A stretch of 64,000 bases of DNA from Sacculina carcini (lineage: Eukaryota; Arthropoda; Thecostraca; Sacculinidae), in assembly GCA_916048095.2 (NCBI GenBank), contig OU696571.1, positions 8,492,001 through 8,556,000 of the forward strand, in the 5' to 3' direction. A program made the position numbers and the translations under genes. Positions 32,246 through 45,094 of this stretch are shown here, piece by piece. The notes below the pieces were generated by a model, which worked only from the letters and a program-made list of their open reading frames with translations, was not told the origin of the DNA and searched no databases. The first letter of the stretch is position 1, and each line of letters starts with the position of its first letter.

Positions 32246-35020
32246 TTCGTTATTATTTTCTTCATACGCATCGCTATAATTATAAGTCATCTGATGATGG
32301 TGTGGACTGTTTATTCTTCAAATCACCTATCTCTTCATTAACTGGTCGTATTTCTACATATTCCATCCTTGAATTTCTTGATCTCTCTCCCGCTGTTCCA
32401 TCTTCCCTGACCTTTGTATATTGATCATGTGCCGCCATAATCATCCTGGTACTGCTCCTATTTCGCTTGATGAATTTCCTCCACTCCTTGAAGCGGTGTC
32501 CCCATGTTCTCTAACAATGTTCGTATTATTGGTGACTTAAATGTCTGGGTTGATTCTACTTCTAATAATCCGTACTGTCCAATTTTATTATTCTTACTCA
32601 ATTTCCATGGTCTCTCAGTTGCTAATTCTTCTCCTGCTTACATCTCTGGACATTCACGTAATCTATTGATTTCTGCTAGATATGCCCTTTCTTCCAATCG
32701 TTCTGTCCCTAATGTCCTCATTCTACCCACTGATATTAATATATCTGATCACAGTCTCTAAATTTGAATATTACCTTTTGATCATACTCCTCTACCAACT
32801 CGTTCCTATCGAAATTACAAAAAAACTTTGATCCCCTCCAGCTACATTATCTTATATTTGCCTCTCTTTCTCTTCCTCTCTCTCTCTCTCCCGAGACTTT
32901 ATTGGCTCTCACCTTGCGCCACCCTTCCTGCTCTCTCTTTTGTCCTCTCTTGTATCAACAATGTGTTGTTTCTTTCAATTACCGAAACGACTCCACCTTC
33001 TACTTCTCCTTGCACTGCTAGTCATATTCGTGATATAAAATGTGCTCAGCATCGTGCTGAGCGCATTTGGAATCGTACTCGCTCAGCTCAGGACTGGAAT
33101 AGTCTCTGCTCCCCTTGATTCGATTTTGTCTCTGTATCTATTGCTGCCAAACAGGAATATCATTAGTCAACACTTTCATCTTTTTACCGCTCTCCTGAAT
33201 CTCACTGGTTTTCCTTAAGCGACGTGTGTGGTATTCGTTCTCCTTCATCTTCATAATGTTTATCGGCATCTCAGTTCGCGTCTTTTTTCTCCGTTGGAAT
33301 TTATTCAGCTCTGTTTGACGTTCCTCCAATCCTTCGACCCTTAACGTTCCTCACATATCGAATTTCGTCAATTCTTTTCATCTTTCTCACTCATCAACAT
33401 ATCAGACATTACTTCTCTATAATTCAGAATAAAGACCACAAAATCCCCTGCCGACTGTATCAAATTTCATGCGATTTACAAATCTAAAAAACCAAGAGTT
33501 TATTCTACTATACTTGGAAAATTATAATCCTAATTCACTACTCAGCCTTCCTTCAAGACTAATTAAGCGCGCAATTTTCCTCCAACTCTCTCCTTACAGC
33601 TAAAAATTCACTGAATCTTGTCAATACGGTTTCCGTTCGGAATAAGTCTAAACTTTCACTGCTCCTTCCCTCCTTCAATCTTATTTTATGGTAGGAGCTA
33701 CTCTGTTAATTTCCATGCTTCCTCTACTGATCCAGTTCTGCCATGTTCTTGTGTCTCTGAGAGTTCTGTCAATGGTCCCTTATTGTTAAATCTGTGCATG
33801 TTCCTATTTTCGTCAGCATTTCGTTACTTTCAAGGTCTACGTAGGCGATATACAATTCCTTCTTCCATTTCCTCATGATCAATCATCCTTTCTATCTGAC
33901 TTACTCTCTAAAATTTCTTCGTGGGCTGAGTCTAGTCAACTATTTCTTAACACGTCCAAATCTGAAATTATAATCTTCCATCCTCCACGTCTTTCACCAC
34001 CACTATTTACTTGTCCAAATCATTCCTCTGTTCGCAATATTGGTGCTATCTTTCTTTCATCTCTCTCATTCACGGACAATATCACTTCTGTTGTTCGCAC
34101 TTTTCATATTCTACACTGCATTGCCAACCATATTCATACCCTCATACCTATATTCGACTACTTTAACTGTTCAAACTATAATGTTCCTCATTCTCATCTC
34201 AAAATTCTTCAGTGAGTTTTAATCAATTATGCAGCTGTCTTTCATCCTGGTCCCTGTCGTCATACGTATCGTGTCATCTTTCAATTCCGCTAGCTTCCTA
34301 TCATTCCTTGAATTCACTATCATATATGTTGTAGTATTTATAAAGTTATCCATGACCGTCTCCAACTATCCTACCTCTCTCCTATCAACTCTTACCCCCA
34401 CTGAATAATGCTCTTTGCTCAACCATCTTCCTTTTTACTGTCCTTGTGCTACCAATGATTCTCCCTGGTCCTCAAAATTATTCCTGTCAATATATATTTG
34501 ACTGCTTTGACTGTTTCTCGCTCACGCACTCACTCAATTTGCTAATTTGTAACAATTTTAATGTATTATTATTCAATTTTTTCATGCAATGCGACTAAGA
34601 TCATACTTTGTGAATACATTTTGCTTCCTCTTCTTCTATGATTTCGTCATTATTGCTGCGTTGTATTGTTTCTGGAGTACAACCATTTATTTATATTTAT
34701 CTTTATATCAATTTTATCTTTCTGATTTTATATGTTATTCCTGAATTTTGGATAGTGCATATCTGATTGTCTGTTTCTGATTCAGTGTGATTTATCCCAT
34801 TCCTACTTCTGGTATCCCCATATTCATATGTGTGTTTGCTTATGCATGTGCATGTATGTGTGTGCATGTGTTCCAATGTATGTTCTGCGTTCTTACTGGT
34901 GTTATATGTTTCTCTACATCGTTGAGTTTTCAATTTTATTTCCTTTTGTCGAGGTTGTGTACATATTTGCGCTATATCAAGTACCGATTGATTTATAAAT
35001 AAAATAATTTTAACAAACAT
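32246..35020 (+). pseudogene. old LINE relic (endonuclease and RT remains)
   Basis: Scattered but correctly ordered non-LTR motifs survive: endonuclease GDLNVWVD (32528) and SDHSL (32745), RT block CQYGFRS (33616), a SSVNGPLLLN remnant of the substrate-binding block (33760), and the thumb block IGAIFLSSLSFTDNI (34040). Stops and frame changes are frequent, so this is much older than the other LINEs. The endonuclease-RT order is like Jockey/CR1-group elements. The tail at 34960-35020 ends TGCGCTATATCAAG...AATAAAATAA, similar to the LINE tail at 47271. Confidence 0.65.
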
Positions 35021-35890
35021 AATCAACTTGATCAAGTACAATTATTATCATTCGTTTATAAAAAGTGGCAATATAAATATGCAGTAAAACTGTGCAGTTA
35101 CAAATGTAAAATGCCAACATTAATATATAACACAGGCAAATATGAGCGACGTGACGAATAGAACTAGATTGAAAAATTAGAACGCTTAATTTGAAAGTGA
35201 CAACACATAAGAGTGAAAATCTGCTGAACACTAGCCTCGAGGTCACGTCTGTTAACTGTCGGAGCAACAACTGCTCGACTGCAGCCGTGTCTGTTGGAGC
35301 AGCTCGGCAGCACAGGTAGACATCGTGGCCGACATAGTAGTATGGTGCGATCATTGATTCCATGAGCAACGGCCGTCGCCATTTGACCTATACTGCAGTG
35401 TCTGTGCATGAGAACATAATTACATGATAGAGTTGACCACATCAACGCTGAAAATAAAAGAAACATGTCCACTTTAACATTTTAAATTTAACTTCAATTT
35501 AGTAAATTTAATGTAATAAAAACAATTATATACAACAATATTTCTCGTACACAAGTAAAAACTTGATTGATTTAAATGTATCTATAATTTAATAAATGGT
35601 TTTGTGGCGTTAAATATAATCACACACTAGTCTTATAATGCAGCAGAACGACGCATATTATACAACTAGCGACAAATTATCCATTGATTCAATGCTCGCC
35701 TCTGACACAGTATTTGATGTGGACACATGACAGAATGTGGCCTCAGCCGCGCCTTGTGTCTCCGGAGGCGGGGACATGCGCGCCTCTTGTCGGCTCTTCT
35801 TCCAGCACTGAACTGAACTGAACTGCCACAGTTTTTATCTTACGATGCTGTATTTCGGTGTCAGAGCCCCGCACTGACATCATATATTCT
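35021..35890. other. no recognisable gene
   Basis: Mostly AT-rich sequence with short frames. A GC-richer patch near 35740-35830 contains the CTGAACTGAACTGAACTG tandem. I see no family similarity. Confidence 0.5.
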
Positions 35891-36700
35891 CGCTTTTCTG
35901 TTCGCCTTGCGTCCCCGGCGTAGATCTTATTTTTGCCGGCCCGCGTTGCTGATTCACGACCGTTTTATATTGACTCACCACAGTGATGGAACCGAAATTG
36001 GTCACAGCGCCACACGCTGTCTCTTTCATATTGATCAAGGCAACCGTTTCGCTCAATATTTTTGGTTGACATCTGCTGTGCCGAGTACTTCTCGCCTGAT
36101 CTCTTCGTCTGACAATCCATTGAAAAGCATGAGTTTGACGATATCCTCAGTGCAGGCACACATAACGGTACCATGACATGACTGAACACTACACCTACAC
36201 AACATGGACCACTGACACACATTGGCTGACCCTCGCAGTCTGGCCACATACTGTCTCACATGTTTTCCTGGGTCCTGTGTCGTTAGTAACAGTGACGTGC
36301 GTCTGAGGCTAAGTTTGACACCGACCACCGACAGGCGTTTTATGGCGTGCAGTACTTCCCGTTCATCACCCTTGACTATGCCCGAGTTTTCACGAAACAA
36401 CGAGGCCTCCAGCTCGGAGTCACATCATGCCAGCAGTTTCGGCACTATCTGGTTTGGAAAGAAAACGGTTCCATCTCGAAACATTCCCCATATACGGGTG
36501 AATGCTGACCAATCTTCTTCACTGATGCCATGCTGGATTGAAGGCCGGTATATCTTTGGTGCTTTTTGACGAGATCCGTTGCACGCATGCACGGTTCTTT
36601 GATGCAGTTGAATCAGTACAACGCATGCAGCCATATCATCGGCCACTTTCACCTCGGTGCATCCGTGTGCATCACAAGCCAACGACACCATCTTGCTTCA
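35891..36700 (-). pseudogene. Ty3/gypsy gag fragment, gypsy-1 family relative
   Basis: The minus strand encodes a Gag-like N-terminus that matches gypsy-1 along its start: a shared CTEVKVADD/LIQLHQRTVHAC pattern and a shared EDWSAFTR region, followed by further Gag-like sequence to about 35.9 kb. Only Gag remains. The fragment lies just left of LTR element L, whose target duplication separates it from 40122 onward. It is an old, broken copy of the family. Confidence 0.72.
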
Positions 36701-36809
36701 CAAGTGCACTACAGCCAAGCTCAAAATTCGTTCTCTTCTATATTTCTACACAACATAAAAACACGTTAGTGTATTTACACCCATGTGTATTTCTGACAAC
36801 GAATGTTGT

Positions 36810-37589
36810 TGTAACAATGTTTATATTTCATGCGGTGTTGTATATAACTTGTATTCTTATATCTTTATTTAGTAATCGTTGATTGTTTTGTGCATTGTGT
36901 ATTGTATGTTGTGCATTGAAAGTGACATAGGATAGAAGTTAGGACAGGAAGTGAAGCGTAAACACATGCATCACTGTCAACACAGTAGGTTAGAATACAG
37001 AACACAGCATTGGTTGCACACACGTAGACACACACACATACACTGTAAGACATTAAGAGAAAACCAGAGAAGCACGTGCACACGCATATATTACACACAC
37101 CAGTGTGTAAGACTATGGGCGTGCTGCATTGTGGTGACCTTGCGGTCAGTAAATAATGAGGTCGTGCACAACTTGGAGCTGGAGAATGTTGTAGGCGGCG
37201 CTAGCTAGCACTATATAAGCACAGTGTTTTCACCATTCGAGGAGGAGATAGGCAGTATGGGGATAGAGAGTATGGATATAGAGATAGAAGAGCAGCGGCA
37301 GTATGGAGATAGGAATAGAAAAGCAGCGGCAGTATGAAGAACAAGAGCACAGATAGGAAGACAGACAGGAGAGACAGACTAGCAGATACAGGCAGAACAG
37401 ATAGGATAGAACATTGAATATAACGTTAGGACGATATAGCTAAGAACTGCAACTTTCAATATCACGACGAAATACATTGTTTCAACAAAACTACTGTTTG
37501 GAATCGGACATCAAGCGTTATCGCGGCGCACAACATTAAGAGGCCTGCTCCACTAGAATTGTCACGACTGATAAACAAACAATGTTACA
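36810..37589 (+). repeat. 5' LTR of element L
   Basis: A 780-bp LTR with a TATATAA box at 37212-37218 and a purine-rich region downstream in which the block AGAGCAGCGGCAGTATGG is repeated. Confidence 0.92.
37212..37218 (+). promoter_or_regulatory. TATA box in 5' LTR of element L
   Basis: TATATAA is followed about 25-30 bp later by CACCATTCG, a plausible start region. The same box is kept in the other LTR at 39745-39751. Confidence 0.55.
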
Positions 37590-39342
37590 TATGGTGCAAC
37601 GTGATCCGGATCCAAGGAGGCAGATAATTTTGGAAAGAAAACAGACATATTCAACAGCGTGAAGACATCTTCAACAGCGCCCGAAATGTTTTACATCTGC
37701 TTCTGTGACTTCTGGGCCTGTTACATCTGGTGCTCAAGAAAGACATCAGCAACGCATTCATCATCATTGGTGCTTCAGTATTATTTGTAAGGTACGTGGT
37801 TAATCACTGCTTTCCTATTAAGTTTTGCATTGCCTTTTTCCATAAATCAGAAATCAGAGCCATATTTAGAGTAAAACTAAATGTCTACGATTAAAATGAG
37901 CGATACAGTAATGTCAGACGATCTGCACGTCCACGCCATGAATATAAACAACATAATGGTCGCATATATCAACAAGCAGTCGATCATTAGGCAAATTGTA
38001 CCCCAAAAAGACGACGATAATCAATAAGACAAGGAAGATTTGGATAGTACGTCAACAGGACGACTAACACGACCTCAAACATAGCATGTAGGAGTAAATA
38101 TAGTTGGAGCTAATAAGCAGCGAAATGTACGTCGAGTAAAAGAATCGAGTTAATCACAATTGCATTAATGACGAGCCAAAGCAAACAAAACAGAAAATAT
38201 AGTGAAGTTTTGACCGGAAACGTAAAACAAGCCTTAGCGGGGAAGACTACCAGCATAACAAACGGACTGACGGACTGATAGACTGACGAATTGATCGGAA
38301 GAGGAGGTGAAGGTATATGCCGTAATTCTCACACACTGGTGAGAACAGAAATGAAGGCAGAACGAATTATATGGTTTTCGCATATGGCAGCGAAAACACC
38401 GAAGTTAAGTTGGGGCATTTGACATGCGACTTAACGGACAGGAGATATTGAATATTTTATCTGGTAACAAGGACAGATAAAATGGTTCACAGGCGGAAGC
38501 ATACAAGGAGAGTATGTATCGACATGCATAGATGGATGCATTGGAACGTGATGGCACGATACGCCACTAAGTGACTGATGACTATATGACTAGATGACTG
38601 AAAGTATGAGCCGCTACTATGAAGGCCTTGAAACGTCCGGGTATAAGACATTACTAAACTGTAGACAAGACACCACTAGATAATTGAATGACAATGATAG
38701 AACGGCGAGAGAATAAAATTACGGTAAAATACAGAAGAGGAAATAGAGAGAAGAATTACGAAACAAGATCTATGTGAAAAATAATTCATAGCTCTGCGAA
38801 TACTGTTCCTATTCCGAACTAATCTTATTAATCCCACGGAATCCTATTCCTTTTCTTGATACCACGCTGATACACGACACTGAACAGCAAGCAAAAATCG
38901 ACGGATTGTCCAGAACTATAAGAACATCAACGATCGACGCGGTAAAGTTGCTCATTACCGTTGGGGGAATGACATTAGAAGATGTACATGGTGCTCTACA
39001 ATGTGAACAAGGAACTACCGTCAGCATTCATGCGTGACACCGGCCAAGCCAAACTCCGAAGTGACAAAAGCTGACAACAGTATCCTGATTACGTATATCT
39101 GCGCGATGACATCTGTGAACAACATCAGTCGAAATCATCCACCATGTACGAGGTACCAAGAAGCCAAGTACTCATCGGAACGCGTGCAAATAAACAACAA
39201 TCGCGGGGCTCAATTGTACAAATACTCGTCAGATGAAGATCATCACACGTCTTCAACGAAAGCCCACTTCTGACCACACAATATAATGGCCGTGTATAAG
39301 CTCTAGTGGCTCGCATTCGCTCGATTGACCTCGCATTTGTGG
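37590..39342 (+). other. internal region of element L
   Basis: TGGTGCAACGTGATCCGG near 37593 is a good candidate primer-binding site, because it starts TGG as the complement of a tRNA CCA end. Only short frames follow, for example a start MSTIKMSDTVMSDD near 37880 and a frame containing IDGLSRTIRTSTIDAVKLL near 38.9 kb. None shows a known domain. The region may derive from a gag gene that can no longer be recognised. Confidence 0.5.
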
Positions 39343-40121
39343 TGTAACAATGTATATATTTCATGCGGTGTTGTATATAACTTGTATTCTTATATCTTTA
39401 TTTAGTAATCGTTGATTGTTTTGTGCATTGTGTATTGTAAGTTGTGCATTGAAAGTGACATAGGATAGAAGTTAGGACAGGAAGTGAAGCGTAAACACAT
39501 GCATCACTGTCAACACAGTAGGTTAGAATACAGAACACAGCATTGGTTGCACACACGTAGACACACACACATACACTGTAAGACATTAAGAGAAAACCAG
39601 AGAAGCACGTGCACACACATATATTACACACACCAGTGTGTAAGACTATGGGCGTGCTGCATTGTGGTGACCTTGCGGTCAGTAAATAATGAGGTCGTGC
39701 ACAACTTGGAGCTGGAGAATGTTGTAGGCGGCGCTAGCTAGCACTATATAAGCACAGTGTTTTCACCATTCGAGGAGGAGATAGGCAGTATGGGGATAGA
39801 GAGTATGGATATAGAGATAGAAGAGCAGCGGCAGTATGGAGATAGGAATAGAAGAGCAGCGGCAGTATGGAGAACAAGAGCACAGATAGGAAGACAGACA
39901 GGAGAGACAGACTAGCAGATACAGGCAGAACAGATAGGATAGAACATTGAATATAACGTTAGGACGATAGAGCTAAGAACTGCAACTTTCAATATCACGA
40001 CGAAATACATTGTTTCAACAAAACTACTGTTTGGAATCGGACATCAAGCGTTATCGCGGCGCACAACATTAAGAGGCCTGCTCCACTAGAATTGTCACGA
40101 CTGATAAACAAAAATGTTACA
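39343..40121 (+). repeat. 3' LTR of element L
   Basis: A 779-bp LTR, about 99% identical to 36810-37589. It carries the second TATATAA box and is followed by the GTTGT duplication. Confidence 0.92.
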
Positions 40122-40985
40122 GTTGTACTCTGTAAATAACGACACATTAACACATCATTTTGACAACACGGCTAAACAGAACAACAAAGTCATATGAAAA
40201 CATATTACAAGTTTATATAACATGCAAGCAAACTCACAGCTGTTTGATTTAACACGGTTAAACGCATATGTATACTCACAATAACCGAAGCTCACACGCA
40301 CACGCAGCTACTCGACACATAGTGACCGCTACGCACTGTGTGACCTTCCTTGACCTCGCGCGCATTTACACACACACATAGCGCGCGCACATTACATTAC
40401 ATTACATGTAATGTAACATACACACACACACACACTGACGTCCCGGTCATTGTCCGCTATTCCACACATTAGCACAACACGATGTTTCCCGTTAGATAAA
40501 AATATACGAGCAAATATGTAAATAAAAAGATAAAAATATAAATATACTCGTATATTATTAGGCTTAAAACGGATCCATGGCGTTGTACGCCGCGGACAAT
40601 TTGTGCAGCAATATGAGCAGTCGATGGTCTATACTCCGAAATGCTGATGAGAAGACTGCATAGATATCGTCCAACTGATATTTCGCGTTAATCGCGCCAC
40701 CAGCGTAACAAACAAGCTCGGTCAAATTGGAGACACAAGATCGAACGGGACACAAGCCGTGCTTTTTTTCTTTTTCCCTTTTTTTCACACACAATAATTG
40801 TATTTATAGCCTGCACAATATAAAAACACTAAATCACCACAGCAGCCGTGTTGCCGCGCACGACAGCTAACGCGATTCTTTGGCGGAGCCAGCTGGTTTC
40901 GCGATTATCTCCAGTGCGCTCCCTAATGCGTCTCCCGAGTTGGTGAAATTCTGCAACTCAGCACACATAACACCGGATGTTTCTA
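40122..40985. other. flank of element L; no gene recognised
   Basis: AC-rich and AT-rich sequence with a short palindrome ATTACATTACATGTAATGTAA near 40395-40417 and a CA run. It lies upstream of the 36-kb gag fragment on the minus strand once element L is ignored, so it may include a decayed LTR of that element. I could not verify this. Confidence 0.4.
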
Positions 40986-42327
40986 TGGCCAGAAGGACAA
41001 AGTCGTACCACTCAAGCTGAACAGCTCAATGTCAGTATATCAGACATGAGAGGACAGGCATATGACCATGGAGCCAATATGAGCGGGAAAAACAAAGATA
41101 TGTAAACAAAGGTAAGCAAGCTCGTATACTGAAAATGAATCAACGTGCATTGTTTTGTCCATGTGGCTCTCATTTATGGAACCTTGTCGTCGCCGATGCT
41201 GCTAAGTCGTCAAACTTTGTCATAATTCTCTTTGGTGTCATTAACAGATTATATGTGCTGTTTAGTTCTTCTCCCCATCGATGGGCAATACTAGAGAAGA
41301 AAATGCCAATTTCTCTAAAGGGACTCTGAGATACAAGGTGGGAGTCACGAATCGAAGCAATCAAGCCGCTCCGCTACCACATGAGGGAGGTTTGTGAAGC
41401 ATTGACATCGCTAAAAGAGTATGCCGTTAGTCGAAAAGATGGTATAACAGCAACGGAAGCGAGTGCACTACTCGAAACTCAGAAGAAATGGCCCTTTCTG
41501 ATCGCGACCTGCGTTTGGCATGCAATATAAATAAAACGAGCAAATAGAAACAATCATCATCAACAACAATATATGTGCTGCAGGCAGAGGTAACAGCTAC
41601 TGCATCGTTTTTTGAAGAATTCAGAGAGGAAGGGTTTGCTACAGCCAACCGTGTCGCATCAGAGATTGCTCAACGGTTGGACATTGAGACAATATTTTCT
41701 GAAAAAAGAGTTCGGCGGAAAAAAAGACAATGTTGGATTACGAATGCGAAGATAAAGTACCTCTCCGCGAAGAAGAAATTTTCAGATCTCAGTTCTTCCT
41801 AACAGTCATGGATCAAATCATATCATCTTCGAATTTTCGATTCAATCAATTGTCTGAGTGGCTGAATTTGTTTGGATTTCTCTACAATGACACAGTTAAA
41901 TGTGTATATTGACAACAATACGCTACTCATGCACTGTGAAAACTTCGAGAAGACGATGGGTGATATAAATGCTTCAGAGCTTGAGTTGGAGCTTCGTCGT
42001 TTCACCATTGCTGCCTGCAACAACTCTCTCACCAAACCTAGAGACTTTCTGGATTACATTTGCAGAAACAGCCTCACTGAAATATATCCTAACACCAGTA
42101 TTGTGTTAAGGAGTATGCTTGCAACTCCTGTAACTGTCGCCAGTGCTGAGAGAAGCTTCAGCAGGATGAAACTGATAAAAAACATCATGAGGTCGTCCAT
42201 GTCAAATGAGCGACTGAATGCGCTAGCAATAATATCAATTGAACATGCTGTTGCTAAGTCTCTTGATTACGACAAATTGGTAGACACGTTCGCTGACACT
42301 AAACTGAGGAAGAAATACTTCCATTGA
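40986..42327 (+). pseudogene. hAT transposase pseudogene (ZMYM1/TTF-type relative)
   Basis: Ordered fragments of a hAT transposase of the type found in ZMYM1-like proteins: RGQAYDHGANMSGKNK (near 41050), FCPCGSHLWNLVVADAA (41155), INRLYVLFSSSPHRW, DTRWESRIEAIKPLR (41331), FFEEFREEGF (41608), and a complete hATC dimerisation region (RDFLDYICRNSL, LATPVTVASAERSFSRMKLIK, RLNALAIISIE) at 42030-42327. The frame is broken by a TGA at 41327-41329 and by at least three frame changes between 41.5 and 41.9 kb. The N-terminal zinc finger region was not found. It once encoded a cut-and-paste transposase and is now inactive. Confidence 0.85.
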
Positions 42328-42690
42328 TGCTTAATGGACATGTACAACAATGAATGCCTGATTTTAATAGTGCAAAACTATGTTGTGTATTGAGGTGTGA
42401 TTCGTGTTGTGCATTGGGCTGTGTTGTTATGCGCTGTGAGAATATGATGTACAATATGCTGTGTTTAACCTATTAGTTTGTACATTAATTTAACTAACCC
42501 GACCTAATTCGTGTGCGTCTGTGTATCGGTCGCTTACTTATTCAATTTTTATATCATTTACCTTTTTGCTAAGATAATTTACCTATGCTTGTATGATGAG
42601 TTTATGTCGAATAAATAAATTCATTATTTGGTGCTTTATTTATAATGGGGGCCCCAAGTGTTGCCTTCGGAGGGGCCCTTAAGTACTCGC
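42328..42690. other. 3' flank of hAT pseudogene
   Basis: AT-rich, no gene. The segment ATGGGGGCCCCAAGTGTTG...GGAGGGGCCCTTAAG at 42643-42680 is G/C-rich and inverted, and could be the remains of the transposon end. No matching left end was found. Confidence 0.4.
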
Positions 42691-44034
42691 AACGGCTCTG
42701 CATGATGTGGATGTTAGCATTGGAGATAAAGTGTGGCTGCAAATGAGGTGTTTTGAGGGAGTAATGTTTGGTGTTTGCTATGTTCCTCCGTGTGACTCTC
42801 ATTACTACTCTCATGCTGCATTTGCTGCCATTCAGGAAAATATTATGTATAATTATATGAGGAACGGCTTTGTGATTATGAGTGATTTGAACGCTAGGTT
42901 TGGGAGAGCGATACAAGAACTGGCCAAAATGTACGAAATGCCAAATATGCCGATTTCATATCCAGACATTGATGACGTAGCTCGTATGAACGATAATGCT
43001 CAGGTACTGTCGGGTATCTGCTTAAAAAACATACTTTTAGATTCTGAATAACTCGCAAATTGGAGACAGACAATACGTAAGTTGTAACGGAAACGGAACG
43101 GAACGTAAGACGTACCGGAAAGGTAAGGAATGGGTATCTGAATTAGACACATGTCTGGTCTCCCCGAATATGGTGGAGCATGTTGATGACTTCCGAGTTA
43201 TTAGAGAAGAGCTACCGTTAGACCATGCACCGATTGGTGTTTCACTAGGGTGTTTCGGTACATGTCTGAACAACATTCTGGGGAGAGCGTCAATACTTGG
43301 AGACTATGCAATGTTAGACGATTGTGGTACGAGGCGTACCATCGCGAGGAGGCCAGTTGTGTTTTTAAACATAATGAACGACCGGCTGGAAGAAGCCTTA
43401 TCACGTTTCGGGTTACCTGTCGTCCATGGGAATTAAGGACGTGAATGCGTTTGCAATAAGCGAGTGTCCGATAAAGAAATGAAGGCCGATAGAGCATGCG
43501 GACCTGATGACGTAAGTCCAGGTTTACTTGCAATGTTGCCCGCACAGTGGCTCCTTGTCATCACCTCTCTGTTCAACGCGGTGTTTGAATCCAGCGTGTA
43601 CCCCAAAGCGTGGAAGCAAGCGAAAATGTTCACAATGTTCAAAGGAGGTGACAGGTCAAATACTGATAATTACAGAGGAATAAGCGTGATAAATGCCATA
43701 AACAAGTTATATATGGTTCTGAGCAGTCGACTGAATAAACGGTTTTGTCCGCTTCGCGAGCAGGCGGGGGTTCGGAGCAAACGTAGTTGCATAGAGCATA
43801 TCGGATCTCTGCGGCTCCTGACTGATATGGCGTGTAGAAAAAGAAAGAGACTCTTTGGAGTGTTTGTTGACTTTAGAAAGGTGTACGATAGTGTTCCTCG
43901 TGAGAAGCTGTTTGACATCTTGAAGAGGATCGGGTGCGAAAGAAGAATGTTGGGAGCGCTGGTGGCCATGTATCGTGTGACCGAATCAATTATTAAGGGT
44001 GATACCGTGACTGCATCAGTAGGGCACGGGAACA

Positions 44035-44727
44035 TGAATTGTTGCGTTTATTGCACTCCTCCAGTCAGGCAGGGCTCGCCGACCTCCTGTGTCTTGTTTA
44101 CAATTTACGTGAACGAGCTTGTGAAAATGATAAAGAGGAAATGCGATCCAGACGGTTTTTAGATTTGTTGCATGCCCTGGTGATGATGGACAATACTGTA
44201 TTGGTGGCAACAACTAGGGAATGATTGAAGGAAAACATTGAAAATTTGAAGTCTTTTTGCGAAGAATACGGAATGAAAATGAATGCTGGGAGAGCCAAGT
44301 TTTTCGTTATAAATGACACTGAAAGCGATCTCTATTCCCATTATATATTTTCTCTATTTACATTATATTCTCTATTACATTACATTATTCATATATGTAT
44401 ATGTGTGTGCATGTGTATGTTTTTTGTTTGTATTTTTGATGCGTTTATTGCACTCCTCCAGTCAGGCAGGGCTCGCCGACCTCCTGTGTCTTGTTTAAAA
44501 TTTACTTGAACGAGCTTGTGAAAATGATAAAGAGGAAATGCGATCCAGACGGTTTCTAGATTTGTTGCATGCCCTGGTGATGATGGACAATATTTTATTG
44601 GTGGCAACAACAAGGGAATGATTGAAGGAAAATATTGAAAATTTGAAGTCTTTTTGCGAAGAATACGGAATGAAAACGAATGCTGGGAAAACAAAGTTTT
44701 TCGTTATAAATAGCACTAAAAGCGATG
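44035..44727 (+). repeat. internal tandem duplication in LINE-C
   Basis: The block from TGTTGCGTTTATTGCACTCC to TTATAAAT...AAAAGCGAT occurs at 44035-44330 and again at 44443-44727. They are separated by about 110 bp of AT-rich repeat R. Both copies carry the same changes relative to a working frame, so duplication followed inactivation. Confidence 0.8.
44333..44462 (+). repeat. repeat R, copy 1
   Basis: A segment with CCCATTATATATTTTC, TATTACATTACATTA, CATATATGTATATGTGTG and GCGTTTATTGCACTCC. It recurs at 45095-45235 and, inverted, at 53105-53250. It interrupts LINE-C sequence. Confidence 0.7.
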
Positions 44728-45094
44728 GCGAGACGATTCAGGTGGGCGGGATTGTCACTGATTCATGTTCCCATTATGTACATATTCCATATTTGACATG
44801 TTCCCATTGTGTATATATCGGCTCCGTCTTCACCTGCAGTGGTTCAGTCTCGAGTTCAATAAAAACGCACGCGAATGTCAAGATAGAGCATGTGCTAAAG
44901 TTTGTAGCCTTGATAAGCAAGAACAATGACATTCCGTTTATTGTGAAGGGCAGAGTGTTCGATGCTGCACTTGTATCGGCGTTGCTTTACGGATGCCAAC
45001 GGCCACTAGCCAACGGCCATCTAGCATTTATTTTTATTGTTTTATATCATATGCTTTTTATTCTCTATTTACTTTTCACTTTGCATTCTTTTCT

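Larger units (their letters stand above)
36810..40121 (+). mobile_element. short LTR retrotransposon L without recognisable pol
   Basis: Two LTRs of about 780 bp (36810-37589 and 39343-40121) start TGTAACAATGT and end AATGTTACA, so their tips are inverted repeats. The element is flanked by the 5-bp duplication GTTGT (36805-36809 and 40122-40126). The LTRs differ at about seven positions, suggesting recent insertion. The interior is only 1.75 kb and shows no protease, RT or integrase. It therefore looks like a non-autonomous element that depends on a relative. A primer-binding-like TGGTGCAACGTG lies just inside the left LTR, which sets the plus orientation. Confidence 0.88.
42691..45035 (+). 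pseudogene. LINE-C endonuclease and reverse transcriptase remains
   Basis: Endonuclease remains (VCYVPPCDSHYYSH, FVIMSDLNARFG near 42770-42900) are followed by RT: AKMFTMFKGG, YRGISVINAI, VFVDFRKVYDSVPREKLF (43861) and RQGSPTSC (44065). The frame then passes through a region normally holding the catalytic Asp box, where VMMDNTVL replaces the expected A/VDD motif (two neighbouring residues changed). A thumb-like region runs to LVSALLYGC (44990). There are several stops and frame changes. About 290 bp are tandemly repeated (44035-44330 and 44443-44727). The C-terminus of the same type of protein is found separately at 47.7 kb. The clade is not resolved. Confidence 0.75.

Noticed and set aside
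38809-39027. Possible coding gene inside LTR element L
   Set aside because: Short frames without known motifs. The interior of a non-autonomous LTR element is the better explanation.
40393-40418. Telomere-like or origin-like palindrome of ATTAC repeats
   Set aside because: Only a few ATTAC units and a simple inverted copy next to a CA run; this is ordinary low-complexity sequence.
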